Source: an uncultured Lentisphaerota bacterium (GTDB lineage Bacteria; Verrucomicrobiota; Kiritimatiellia; CAIQIC01). From it: DNA of 64,000 nucleotides. Location of the stretch: the NCBI GenBank assembly GCA_903889245.1, contig CAISWQ010000119.1:1-64000 (forward strand), in the 5' to 3' direction. The notes beneath the pieces are model-generated. The model saw nothing but the letters and a program-made list of their open reading frames with translations, was not told where the DNA came from and did no database searches. Position numbers and translations under genes: made by a program. Shown here one piece after another: positions 25,690-33,977 of this stretch (within the stretch, counting starts at the first letter, position 1; each line of letters starts with the position of its first letter).

Positions 25690-27845
25690 GTCTGTCGCTC
25701 CATGATGTGTTCCCGCAAAACCGCATTCACGTTATGGGCCGCCAGCGCCGTGAGCGCGCCCTCGACTGTGGCCGTGAAGCCCAGCACGTCGGCGCGCAAG
25801 CCGGCCTGCTGCAGTGCGACCTCGGTCGGTTTCCCGATGGCCACGATGGTACGGCCGGCCAGCGCTCCAACGCCCCACTGCGCCACAAAAGCCTCGACGG
25901 CCGATGCGCTGGCGAAGAACACGGCGTCGAAGACCGGCAGCGCAGGATAGCGGATGAACTCGTTTTTGTAGATCAGCAAGTCGTGAACATCCAACCCCAG
26001 CTTCTTCAGGGTATCGGTCAGGTCGGTGCCGGCTTTGTCGGAACGGATGCGCAAAATGGGTTTGCCGGTGCCGGTCAGCGCAGAGGCGAACTGCTCGACG
26101 CCGGCCGCGCCAAAATCCGCCGGTGGTTGCAAATCGGGAATGATACCCAGCTCTTGCGCGACGGCCGCCGCCGTGCCGGGGCCGCTGACCATGAGTTTGG
26201 GCAATTGCCGCAGATCGTGCCGCATGGCGCGCAGCAGGTCGGCGAGGCAGCGGACCGATGAGGGCGAGGTGACCACGAGCCAGCCGTACCGCGACAGTTG
26301 GCGCAATTCTTTTTCCGCCGCCGGGTCGGGCACGAGCCGGATCAACGGGCGCTGGACCGGCCGGCCGCCGAAGTCGCGCACGAGGGCGGCGGACTTCTCC
26401 TGCAAGGCCTCGCTGCAGGTGAGCAGCACACGCTGGCCTTGCAAGGCGCCGTGCGAAAAGTCGTAGCCGTGGCGCGTGACCTCGCCGACGATGAACAGGC
26501 CGGGCGATGAGGAGGAATGGCTGATGGTGGAGGGCGTTTGATCAGAGTCCGCAAATTCCTGCAACGATTGACGGATGATCCTCTCGTCTTCGCCGCCAGC
26601 ATCGAAAACCAGTGCCGCCGCTGTTTCCGGGGACGTGCCGTCGGCGAGCAGTTCGCGCGCGGTCTGCGCGACGATCTCCGCGCCCATAAAGAAGACCATT
26701 GGCAATTCCGCGCGCGCCTGGCGGTTGATCGGCCCGGTCGCGCCGCCCTTGGCGCGCGGCGTCATGACGCAGAAGCCACGTGACACGCCGCGCCGGGTCA
26801 GCAACAGGCCAGTGCCGGTGGTCGCGGCTTGCAGGCTGCTGATGCCGGGCAGCACGCGGTAGGGAAGGTGGAGCGCGTCGAGCGTTTCGATTTCCTCGGC
26901 GAGCCGTCCGAAGATGCCGGGGTCGCCGCCCTTGAGACGGACTACGCGCAGGCCCTGGCGCGCGTAGCGGGCGAGCAGCGCATTGATCTGTCCCTGCTCG
27001 GCGCGGTGCTGGCCGCAGCGTTTGCCAACATCAACGCAGCGTGCGGTCGGCGGCAGCTCGGCCAGAATCTGCTGATCCATCAGCAGGTCAAAGAGGCAGA
27101 CCTCGGCTTGTCGCAGAGCCCGCAGGCCGGCGAGCGTGAGGGTCTCGGGGCCGGCGCCGCCGCCGACGAAAATCACCGACTTCACGAACAGACTGCGCAG
27201 TCGCAGGAAGAGCGGATCGCCCGCGCGGAATGTCATGGCAAGCGAGCCCTGGCCTTCCGGCGTTTCGAGAGCGTCCAGCGGTAGCCATTCGCTGATGCGT
27301 TTTTCCAGACCCAGCCGGAGCAGGGCCGCGCCAGCCATCAGCAGCAGATCGTATTTTCCGTCGTCGAGCTGCGCGAGCCGCTCCTCGATGTTGCCGCGGA
27401 TCGGCAACAGCCTGGCGCTGGGGAAGCGCTGGAGGCAATAGGTCTCGCGGCGCGCGCTGCTGATGCCGATGCGCGGGTCGGCGGGCAGCGCCTCCCAATT
27501 TCGGCCGGTGGGCAGGATCAGCGCATCGCGCGCGTCCTCGCGCCACGGCAGCCAGCACCAGTCGAGGCCCTCGGGCACGGGATCGGGCAGGTCCTTGGCG
27601 CTGTGGATGGCGCAGTCGAGCCGGCCGGAGCGGAGGCCCTCATCGAGATCGCGCGTGAAGAAATCCGGCGGGCTGTCGCGCAGGTCGGTGGCGCGGTCGC
27701 GGTCGCCGAGCGTCTGCATCGGCACGGCCTCCCAGCGCCAGCCCGGCAGCCACGCTGCAAGGCGGTCGAGCACGGAACGGGTTTGCAGTTGGGCGAGCCG
27801 GCTATTCCGCGTTCCCACCCTGAAGGTCGCCAACGAGTTTGTCAT
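25686..27845 (-). CDS. hemCD: Tripartite HemC-CobA-HemD fusion lacking HemC domain 3
   Basis: A 719-residue fusion. Residues 1-220 are hydroxymethylbilane synthase domains 1 and 2: FRVGTRNSRLA, LDCAIHSAKDLPDPVP with the catalytic Asp, ISSARRETYCLQ, LLPIRGNIEERL, and GQGSLAM. The third domain, which carries the Cys that holds the dipyrromethane cofactor, is absent. From about 223 a uroporphyrinogen-III methyltransferase follows (VIFVGGGAGPETLTLAG, LKGGDPGIFGR, PGISS). It ends at about 450, and HemD uroporphyrinogen-III synthase follows (about 470-719: VVTSPSSVRCLADLL, FFASASAVEAFV). Together these would make precorrin-2 from porphobilinogen. A mini-tandem repeat encodes TPSTISHSSSS at about 436-448 near the CobA-HemD boundary. 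The start overlaps the hemA end by 44 nt. How the bilane is primed without domain 3 is the open question. Confidence 0.9.
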   Translation of the reverse strand: MTNSLATFRVGTRNSRLAQLQTRSVLDRLAAWLPGWRWEAVPMQTLGDRDRATDLRDSPPDFFTRDLDEGLRSGRLDCAIHSAKDLPDPVPEGLDWCWLPWREDARDALILPTGRNWEALPADPRIGISSARRETYCLQRFPSARLLPIRGNIEERLAQLDDGKYDLLLMAGAALLRLGLEKRISEWLPLDALETPEGQGSLAMTFRAGDPLFLRLRSLFVKSVIFVGGGAGPETLTLAGLRALRQAEVCLFDLLMDQQILAELPPTARCVDVGKRCGQHRAEQGQINALLARYARQGLRVVRLKGGDPGIFGRLAEEIETLDALHLPYRVLPGISSLQAATTGTGLLLTRRGVSRGFCVMTPRAKGGATGPINRQARAELPMVFFMGAEIVAQTARELLADGTSPETAAALVFDAGGEDERIIRQSLQEFADSDQTPSTISHSSSSPGLFIVGEVTRHGYDFSHGALQGQRVLLTCSEALQEKSAALVRDFGGRPVQRPLIRLVPDPAAEKELRQLSRYGWLVVTSPSSVRCLADLLRAMRHDLRQLPKLMVSGPGTAAAVAQELGIIPDLQPPADFGAAGVEQFASALTGTGKPILRIRSDKAGTDLTDTLKKLGLDVHDLLIYKNEFIRYPALPVFDAVFFASASAVEAFVAQWGVGALAGRTIVAIGKPTEVALQQAGLRADVLGFTATVEGALTALAAHNVNAVLREHIMERQT

Positions 27846-29298
27846 ACATTTCCCGGTGATCGGCCACGCTGGCGCGGCCGGTTTCCTGCAGGCGGGCCAG
27901 CTCGCCGTTGCCGTGCCGCTGCCACGCCTTGAGGCCGTCGAGGTCCACGACGCGCACGTTGTCGTTCAGACCCTGCAACTCCGGCGCGACGTTGCGCGGC
28001 ACGCCGAGGTCGAGCACCAGCACCGGCTGCTCCTGGTTGAAGAACGGCGCGTGGCCCTGGTGCAGCACGTGCGCGTTACTGGAGAGCGCGCAGAGAATCA
28101 CGTCGGCCTCGCCGAGCGCGTCGCGCAAGCCGTTGAACGAGATCAAACGCACCTGCTTTTCCAGGCCGGCGGGCACGGCCGGCTTATTGACGTGATAGCA
28201 CCAGGTGCAGGCCAAGCCGGCGGCGGCGCAGCGGCGGATCAGGCCCTCGCCGATCTTGCCGCCGCCGAGGATGAGCAGGCGTTTGCCGCGCAGCCTGGGC
28301 AGTTCGGCCAGCAGAAATTGCAGCGCGAGGTCCTCGATCTCCACGCCGCCGAGCTGCGGCCCGCCAGCCTCGCGGATATGCTTGGAGATGTGCAGCGCGG
28401 CGCTCAACCAACTCTCCATGAAACTGCCGGCCCAGCCGGCCTCGGTCGCCACGCGCAGCGCTTCCTTGAGCTGCGCCACAATGTGATTCTCGCCGGGTGA
28501 CTGCGAGAGCAGACCGGCGGTGAGCAGGCCCAGATGCTCGAAGGCGGCCCAGCCGGTCTTGCAATAGTGCGCGTGCGCCGGCAGCAGATCGAAGCGCAGC
28601 ACGCGGCGCAGCAGTTCCTGCAGGCCCGGCTGGTTGGCGGCCAGCGCGATCAATTCCACGCGGTTGCAGGTGTTGAGCAGGATGAACTCGTTCAGCCCCC
28701 AGACCTGCCGCAGCATCGCGCCGGTCCCGGCGAAGGCGCCGCCGACCAGATGGTAGCGCTCGCGCTCGGTGACGCTCAACTGCTCGTGACTGGTGCCGAG
28801 CACGAGCAACTGCGCCGACTCCACCAGGTCCATGTGCCGCGCGAGGTTGTCCTTGATGATGCGCGCCTGCCGGCAGGAGCGGCCGCCGGTGGTCACGGAG
28901 ACCGCGACGCTGCGATTGCGGAACGTCGCCGGCGTCAGGAAGCGGCCGTGCCGCCAGCTCGCGTCCACCGAGCAGGCCAGCACATTGTGATGCATGCATT
29001 CCTCGAGCACCCGCCGGTTGACCGGCTCGAAGCTCGTGGCGGCGAAGACAAGGAATTGCCCGGTCACGTCGGCGGGCGCGAAGTCGCGGACGTAATGCGT
29101 GATCTTTCCGCTCGCGGCCAGTTCGGCCAGCTCGGTCTGGACCTCCGGGCTGACCACGGTGACGCGCGCGCCGGCATCGAGCAGGGCGCGCACCTTGCGC
29201 GTGGCGATCTTGCCGCCGCCGACGACAAGGCAGGAGCGCCCATCCAGCAACAGGCCGACGGGGAAAACCGCTTCCGGCGTTGGATCGCGCTTCGTCAT
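27802..29298 (-). CDS. hemA: Met8-like precorrin-2 dehydrogenase fused to glutamyl-tRNA reductase
   Basis: A 498-residue fusion. Residues 1-150 are a CysG/Met8-type module (PVGLLLDGRSCLVVGGGKIA and later SVTTGGRSCRQARIIKDNLA) that oxidises precorrin-2 to sirohydrochlorin and, in Met8, inserts iron. From about 165 the protein is glutamyl-tRNA reductase: LVLGTSHEQLSVTERE, the catalytic Cys in LNTCNRVELIA, SWLSAALHISKHIREAG, and the NADPH loop LILGGGKIGEG. The ATG at 29298 overlaps the ahbAB stop as ATGA and starts exactly at the Met8 domain. One chain thus carries the first committed step and the branch to siroheme. Met8-HemA unions are known in some anaerobes; the family call is firm. Confidence 0.92.
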   Translation of the reverse strand: MTKRDPTPEAVFPVGLLLDGRSCLVVGGGKIATRKVRALLDAGARVTVVSPEVQTELAELAASGKITHYVRDFAPADVTGQFLVFAATSFEPVNRRVLEECMHHNVLACSVDASWRHGRFLTPATFRNRSVAVSVTTGGRSCRQARIIKDNLARHMDLVESAQLLVLGTSHEQLSVTERERYHLVGGAFAGTGAMLRQVWGLNEFILLNTCNRVELIALAANQPGLQELLRRVLRFDLLPAHAHYCKTGWAAFEHLGLLTAGLLSQSPGENHIVAQLKEALRVATEAGWAGSFMESWLSAALHISKHIREAGGPQLGGVEIEDLALQFLLAELPRLRGKRLLILGGGKIGEGLIRRCAAAGLACTWCYHVNKPAVPAGLEKQVRLISFNGLRDALGEADVILCALSSNAHVLHQGHAPFFNQEQPVLVLDLGVPRNVAPELQGLNDNVRVVDLDGLKAWQRHGNGELARLQETGRASVADHREMYDKLVGDLQGGNAE

Positions 29299-30335
29299 GT
29301 GCTTTCCGCAAAATACTTCATGCTCGTCTTCTTGAATTCGCGCAGCGAACAGAGCAGCCGGCCTCTGGTCAACCCGCCGACCGCGCTCAAGCGCTCGAAC
29401 TCGGCGAGCACGTCCGGCCACTGTCGCGCGTGCGTCATGGCGTAAAGATTATAGGGAAATCCGTCAAAGGCAATCCGCTCGTAGCAATGGGTGACGCTCG
29501 GCTGTTCGGCCAGCCGGCGGCCGGCGGTGGCGACAACCTCGGACGTGGCGTGCCAGACGCACATCGCGTTCGCGCGCAAGCCCACCTCGCGATGGCGCAG
29601 GATGATCGCGATACGCCGCAAGACTCCGCCGCCCTGCCATACCCGCAGTTGCTCCAGCAGGGACGCCGTGCTCAAACCGAGTGCCGAGGCAGGCGCGGCG
29701 AAAAAATCAGCGGCGGGCTCAAGCTGGCCTTCGAGCCGCTGGACGATCTGGCGTTGGCGCGCGTCCAGCGGCGGGGGCGGTGGCAGTTCAGGGCGTACGG
29801 CCGCGTCGGGAAATTTCTCGACGTGCGCGGAGAAGCGCGCGGTGTCGAAGACCACCTCGATCTTGAAACGCGTCTTTGCCGGCAGTACGCGGAGCACGGC
29901 TGGAGCGAGCGCGCGGCGAATCTGGCCGACCTGTGCCTCGAAGCGGTCGGTCAACTCTGCCAGCGTGAACCAGAGATTGGGCCACTGCTCATCAGGTGGC
30001 GGCGCGGCGGGGTGTGTAGCAGGCAAGTCCTGTGGCCAGCCGCGCTCATAGCAGTGCGTCACGCCGGTCAGCGGCGCGATGGCGCGCGCGGCGGCTTCCA
30101 ACGCGGTGTGGTCCGGGATGTATGCCGCGCAGAGCGCGCTGCGGTAGCCGAGGTAGCGCGAGTCGAACACCGCGCCCAGCCGTCGCGCGACGCCGTCGCG
30201 GAACAAGCCGCGCACGAAGGCCAGCACCTGTTCCTCGGTCAGGCCGACCGCCGCGCCGAGTTCGGCAAACGGGCGCGGGACAAGCGGCAGGCCCTTTTGC
30301 AGCAGGAAGAGCAGTTGTTTCTCGGCGGTGGTCAT
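29295..30335 (-). CDS. ahbAB: Siroheme decarboxylase, AhbA-AhbB fusion
   Basis: A 346-residue protein made of two Lrp/AsnC-like halves. The first half has an N-terminal HTH-like fold, VTHCYERGWPQDLP at about residue 95, and WPNLWFTL. The second half, from about 175, repeats the fold and carries VTHCYERIAFDGFPYNLYAM. CYER and the following N-[LM]-[YW] are the AhbA and AhbB signatures. In the alternative heme pathway separate AhbA and AhbB form a heterodimer that removes two carboxyls from siroheme; here they are one chain. DNA-binding regulation is unlikely given the operon. Both ends overlap neighbours by 4 nt. Confidence 0.92.
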   Translation of the reverse strand: MTTAEKQLLFLLQKGLPLVPRPFAELGAAVGLTEEQVLAFVRGLFRDGVARRLGAVFDSRYLGYRSALCAAYIPDHTALEAAARAIAPLTGVTHCYERGWPQDLPATHPAAPPPDEQWPNLWFTLAELTDRFEAQVGQIRRALAPAVLRVLPAKTRFKIEVVFDTARFSAHVEKFPDAAVRPELPPPPPLDARQRQIVQRLEGQLEPAADFFAAPASALGLSTASLLEQLRVWQGGGVLRRIAIILRHREVGLRANAMCVWHATSEVVATAGRRLAEQPSVTHCYERIAFDGFPYNLYAMTHARQWPDVLAEFERLSAVGGLTRGRLLCSLREFKKTSMKYFAEST

Positions 30336-31447
30336 GGGTGCGGTCGAGTGTGGGGATGACCCGCCGCGGGTTTCGGCATCGGCGGGTCCTGGCCCGGCAC
30401 ATAGGCGCAACCGGGTTCGGGGTCAAGGTAGTCGCCGGTCTCCGCCAGCGCGCGGGCGCGGCAACCGCCGCAGGAGAAGCGATATTCGCACGCGCCGCAC
30501 TTGCCGTGATAGTCGTCCGGCTCGCGCAGGTCGCTGAAGATGGGCGAGGTGTCGTAGATTTTCCAGAAGTCCAGGCCGTGGTCGCGCAGGTTGCCGCAGG
30601 GCCGGTCGAAGAAACCGCACGGCTGGAGTTCGCCGACGTGCGAGACGAAAACGAACCCGCGCGCGGCCATGCAGCCGTTGGCCGGCGGCGGCATCCCCGG
30701 CCGCGTCGGCGGCGCGCCGGTCTCTTTCCAGACGCGGCGCGCGACGCGGACATAGTGCGGCGCACAGGTCGTCTTGATGCGCATCGGCGACTTGGCCGCG
30801 GCGCGCGCGATCCACTCCAGCGCGGCCTCATATTCCTGCGGCGAAATTTCCACGCTGCGCAATTCCGAGCCGCGGCCGGTGGGCACGAGGAAGAAAAAGT
30901 CCAGCGCCGCCGCGCCGAGCTGCTTCGCCAACTCGGCGATCTGCGGCAGCTCGCCGACGTTGAGCTTGGTCACGGTGCAGTTGATCTGGAATTCCAGCCC
31001 GCCGGCGATCGCATGGCCCAGCCCGCGCAACGCGTCATCGAAAATCCCCGGCACGCCGCGGAAGGCGTCGTGCGTCTGGGCCGTCGCGCCGTCGAGGCTG
31101 ATGCTGATGCGCTTGATGCCGGACTCACGCAACCGCTGGACCGTCTCCGGCGTCAGCAGCGGGCCGCAGGGCGACATCACGGCGCGCAGACCCAGGTCCG
31201 TCGCGGTGCGGGCGAGTTCATAGATGTCCTCGCGCGCCATCGGCTCGCCGCCGGTGAAAATCAAAATGGGTTTGGCGCGCGTGGCAATTGAGGCGAGCAG
31301 GCGCTTGCCTTCGTCGGTGGAGAGCTCGCCGGAGTAGGGGACATTGCGCGCCGCGCCGCGGCAGTGCTGGCATTTCAACGGGCAGCGGCGGGTGGTCTCC
31401 CACGCCAGCACGCTCAAGGGTTGCTCATGCAAGGCCGATCTCCTCAT
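30332..31447 (-). CDS. ahbD: Radical SAM heme synthase (AhbD)
   Basis: A 371-residue radical SAM protein with SPASM-like tail. The cluster motif is CPLKCQHC at about residues 22-29. FTGGEPMAREDIYE and ISISLDGATAQTHD are standard radical SAM segments. CGACEYRFSCGGCRA and a late Cys bind an auxiliary cluster. Beside AhbC and AhbAB it is assigned as AhbD, which oxidatively decarboxylates two propionates of Fe-coproporphyrin III to give heme b. The AhbC/AhbD split rests on the neighbour having the AhbC-type N-terminus. The start lies inside the end of ahbC (23-nt overlap). Confidence 0.88.
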   Translation of the reverse strand: MRRSALHEQPLSVLAWETTRRCPLKCQHCRGAARNVPYSGELSTDEGKRLLASIATRAKPILIFTGGEPMAREDIYELARTATDLGLRAVMSPCGPLLTPETVQRLRESGIKRISISLDGATAQTHDAFRGVPGIFDDALRGLGHAIAGGLEFQINCTVTKLNVGELPQIAELAKQLGAAALDFFFLVPTGRGSELRSVEISPQEYEAALEWIARAAAKSPMRIKTTCAPHYVRVARRVWKETGAPPTRPGMPPPANGCMAARGFVFVSHVGELQPCGFFDRPCGNLRDHGLDFWKIYDTSPIFSDLREPDDYHGKCGACEYRFSCGGCRARALAETGDYLDPEPGCAYVPGQDPPMPKPAAGHPHTRPHP

Positions 31448-32606
31448 CGGTCAGGTAGCACGCCGGGTCCGGCGCCCAGAGGTCGCCGGTCGCGGCCTCG
31501 GCGCGCGCCCGGAAATTTCCGCCGCAAACGTCGAGGAATTTGCACTGCGCGCAACGGCCGGTGACGTATTTCTTCTTCTCCTTCAGCTTGCCGAGCAGCG
31601 GATGCGTGCGGTCGCTCCAGATCTGGCTGAACGGTTTTTCGCGGACGTTGCCCAGCGGTTGGTTGCGCCAGAACTGGTCGGGATAGACGGTGCCATCCCA
31701 ACTGATGCAGCCGATGCCGACGCCCGTGCTGTTGCCGCCGTTCATCTTGAGCAGTTTCATCACGTCCGCGGCGCGCGGATTATTTTCGCGCAACATCCGC
31801 AGGTAGAGGTAGGGACCGTCGCAGTGGTTGTCCACGGTCAGCACCTCGGCGGGCAGGCCCTGCCGGTGCAGTTCCACCGCGCCCTCGATGATCTGGTCCA
31901 CCACGGCGCGCGTCTGCGCGTGGTCGAGGTCCTCGCTCGCCAGCTCCGAGCCGCGCCCGCTATACACCAGATGATAGAAGCAAATCCGCGGCACGCCCTC
32001 GTCGCGCATCAACTGGAAGATGCCGGGGATGTCCGGCGCGTTTTCCTTGAAGATGGTGAAGCGCAACCCGACCTTCAGCCCGATGCTGCGGCAGAGCCGC
32101 ACCGCCGCGAGGGCTTCGTCGAACGCGCCGCGCTGGCGGCGGAAACGGTCGTGCGTCGCGCGCAGGCCGTCGAGGCTGATGCCCACGTAGGAGAGGCCGA
32201 GTTCCTTGCAGCGCTGCGCCAGTTCCGGCGTCAGCAGCATCCCGTTGGTGGAAATCACCGCGCGCATCTGGCGGCTGACCGCGTGCGTGATCAGGGCAGG
32301 CAGGTCGGGCCGCAGCAGCGGCTCGCCGCCGGAGAACAGCAGCACCGGGCAGCCGAAGTCGGCGAGGTCATCAATCAGCCGCAGCCCGGCCGCGTGGTCG
32401 AGCGCGCCGCTCGCGGCGTTGTCGGTCGCGGCGTAGCAGTGCCGGCACGAGAGGTTGCAGGCCGGCGTCACGTTCCAGACCACGACCGGCTTCTTGTCGG
32501 CGGAGAACTGGAGCAGGTGGCTCGGCAGGCGTTTTGCCTGTCGCCCGTAGCGCAGCGGGTCCGACGCCTCCACCGTGCCCAGATAGAGTTTTGAGATGCC
32601 AATCAT
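31425..32606 (-). CDS. ahbC: Radical SAM 12,18-didecarboxysiroheme deacetylase (AhbC)
   Basis: A 393-residue radical SAM protein. The opening MIGISKLYLGTVEASDPLRY is the typical AhbC start and fixes the ATG at 32606. The cluster motif is CNLSCRHC (about residues 49-56). FSGGEPLLRPDL and YSGRGSELA follow. The C-terminal segment CAQCKFLDVCGGNFRARAEA carries auxiliary-cluster Cys residues. AhbC removes acetate side chains from 12,18-didecarboxysiroheme to give Fe-coproporphyrin III. It is the first gene of the heme operon; palindrome array E lies about 60 nt upstream, in the likely promoter region shared with the divergent methyltransferase gene. Confidence 0.92.
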   Translation of the reverse strand: MIGISKLYLGTVEASDPLRYGRQAKRLPSHLLQFSADKKPVVVWNVTPACNLSCRHCYAATDNAASGALDHAAGLRLIDDLADFGCPVLLFSGGEPLLRPDLPALITHAVSRQMRAVISTNGMLLTPELAQRCKELGLSYVGISLDGLRATHDRFRRQRGAFDEALAAVRLCRSIGLKVGLRFTIFKENAPDIPGIFQLMRDEGVPRICFYHLVYSGRGSELASEDLDHAQTRAVVDQIIEGAVELHRQGLPAEVLTVDNHCDGPYLYLRMLRENNPRAADVMKLLKMNGGNSTGVGIGCISWDGTVYPDQFWRNQPLGNVREKPFSQIWSDRTHPLLGKLKEKKKYVTGRCAQCKFLDVCGGNFRARAEAATGDLWAPDPACYLTDEEIGLA

Positions 32607-32665
32607 GTTCGCCCGGAAAACGCGGCGCGAATATACACTGCTTTGCGCACCCCGCCAGCAGATGA

Positions 32666-32746
32666 TTTTCCAGGCCTTGGAAACGTGGAGCGTGAAATTT
32701 TCCAAGCCTTGAAAAAATCTGTGCGAAATTTCCAAGCCTTGGAAAG
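32666..32746. repeat. Phased palindrome array E (3 copies) between divergent genes
   Basis: Copies start at 32666, 32698 and 32728 (steps 32 and 30; the second copy has lost one G, which explains the short step). It lies between divergently read ahbC and the methyltransferase gene, so it occupies a probable regulatory region. Confidence 0.88.
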
Positions 32747-32867
32747 TGCAGGGTGGAGCGTGACCGCCGGGTACGCTGTGAACGCGCCCGGAGGTCGCGT
32801 TCCACCTTTTCGGAGACGCGCTGCGCCGGCTTGCGCGGCGCAGGCAAAGCGGGTTAAATGCGCCGCG

Positions 32868-33755
32868 ATGAACGCGCCCGTTCCATCCCAGGCCGAGTGG
32901 CCGCTGCGGCTCTTCAAGCTCTCGCTCCTGAAGCAGGAGAAATTCCGCGTGCTCTGCGAGCTGCTCGGCCCGACCGCAGGGCTGACCTGCCTCGACATCG
33001 GCGGCGATAACGGCGTCATCAGCCTGCTGCTGCGGCAGCGCGGCGGCACGTGGACCAGCGCCGACGGCAGCGCGGCGGCGGTGGACGCCATCCGGCAGCT
33101 GGTGGGCGGGCCGGTCTGTATGCTCGAGGGCGCGCGCCTGCCGCTGCCCGATGGCCAGTTCGATCGCGTGGTAGTGATTGACTACCTCGAACACGTGATC
33201 GCCGACGACACCTTCATTGCCGAGTGCCACCGCGTGCTCAAGCCCGAGGGCGTGCTCATCCTCAACACGCCGCACGTCAAACGCTCGCTGATTTTTGGCC
33301 TGCGGCGGCTGCTCGGGTTGAGCGATGCGCGCCACGGCCACGTGCGGCCCGGCTACACCGAGGGCCAGCTCTTTGGCGTGCTGAAGAATGGGTTCGATGT
33401 CGAACAGGCGCGAACCTACTCGCGGTTCTTCATCCAGTTACTGGACACGGCCATCCGGTTCGTCAGCGAGCGCAAGGGCGCGAGTCACGATGCGGTCAAG
33501 GGGACGCTGCTGACCGCAGCGGATTTCCAGCGGATGGAAAAGTCCCTGAAGCTCTACCGCCTGCTGTTCCCGTTCTTCTGGCTCGCGGTCCAGCTTGACC
33601 GGCTGCTGTGCTGCACGCGCGGCTTCATGCTGATCGCGCGCGCGCGCCGCCGCCAGTGGCTTACGCGGCCCGCCACGCCCGCGCTTTCCAACGGTCGCTC
33701 GCTGGCCGAGGCCACGCTCGGCGGAACCATCGGCAGCGCGGCGAAGCTGGGGTGA
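32868..33755 (+). CDS. SAM-dependent class I methyltransferase
   Basis: A 295-residue protein with CLDIGGDNGVISLLL (motif I, SAM binding), VVVIDYLEHVIADDTF (motif II region) and LKPEGVLILNTPH, the pattern of Methyltransf_11 enzymes. The C-terminal 100 residues hold a hydrophobic stretch (LYRLLFPFFWLAVQLDRLL), suggesting membrane contact or a lipid-linked substrate. It could modify a quinone, sugar or lipid, and I cannot choose. The ATG at 32868 is preferred to an out-of-frame ATG ten bases upstream. It stands alone, divergent from the heme operon. Confidence 0.8.
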   Translation: MNAPVPSQAEWPLRLFKLSLLKQEKFRVLCELLGPTAGLTCLDIGGDNGVISLLLRQRGGTWTSADGSAAAVDAIRQLVGGPVCMLEGARLPLPDGQFDRVVVIDYLEHVIADDTFIAECHRVLKPEGVLILNTPHVKRSLIFGLRRLLGLSDARHGHVRPGYTEGQLFGVLKNGFDVEQARTYSRFFIQLLDTAIRFVSERKGASHDAVKGTLLTAADFQRMEKSLKLYRLLFPFFWLAVQLDRLLCCTRGFMLIARARRRQWLTRPATPALSNGRSLAEATLGGTIGSAAKLG

Positions 33756-33765
33756 GGTGGGCCGG

Positions 33766-33967
33766 CTGTAGCGGCGACCTGTGGTCGCCGTCGGCGACCA
33801 TAGGCCGCCGCTACAGAAATCCTCGGAGCATCCACAGTAAAGGCGCAGCGACGCTGCGCCCTCCATCTTCCGTTTGGCTGGCGAGAGCTGGAGGGCGGCG
33901 CGTCGCGCCGCCGTTGCGGGAGAGTTTGCGGTTTGGGTATTGCGGGCCGCGTTCTGACGAACGCGGC
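33766..33967. repeat. Cluster of four different hairpin elements between convergent genes
   Basis: CTGTAGCGGC...GCCGCTACAG (33766-33816) is followed by GGCGCAGC-GAC-GCTGCGCC (33842-33860), GGCGGCGC-GTC-GCGCCGCC (about 33894-33913) and GCCGCGTTC-TGAC-GAACGCGGC (33946-33967). The gap between the convergent methyltransferase and esterase genes is almost entirely hairpins, with no ORF of interest. Confidence 0.8.
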
Positions 33968-33977
33968 TACGACCGGA

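Noticed and set aside
29295-30335. Lrp/AsnC transcription regulator
   Set aside because: Two Lrp-like halves with AhbA and AhbB signature residues, placed between heme genes, fit siroheme decarboxylase far better than a regulator.
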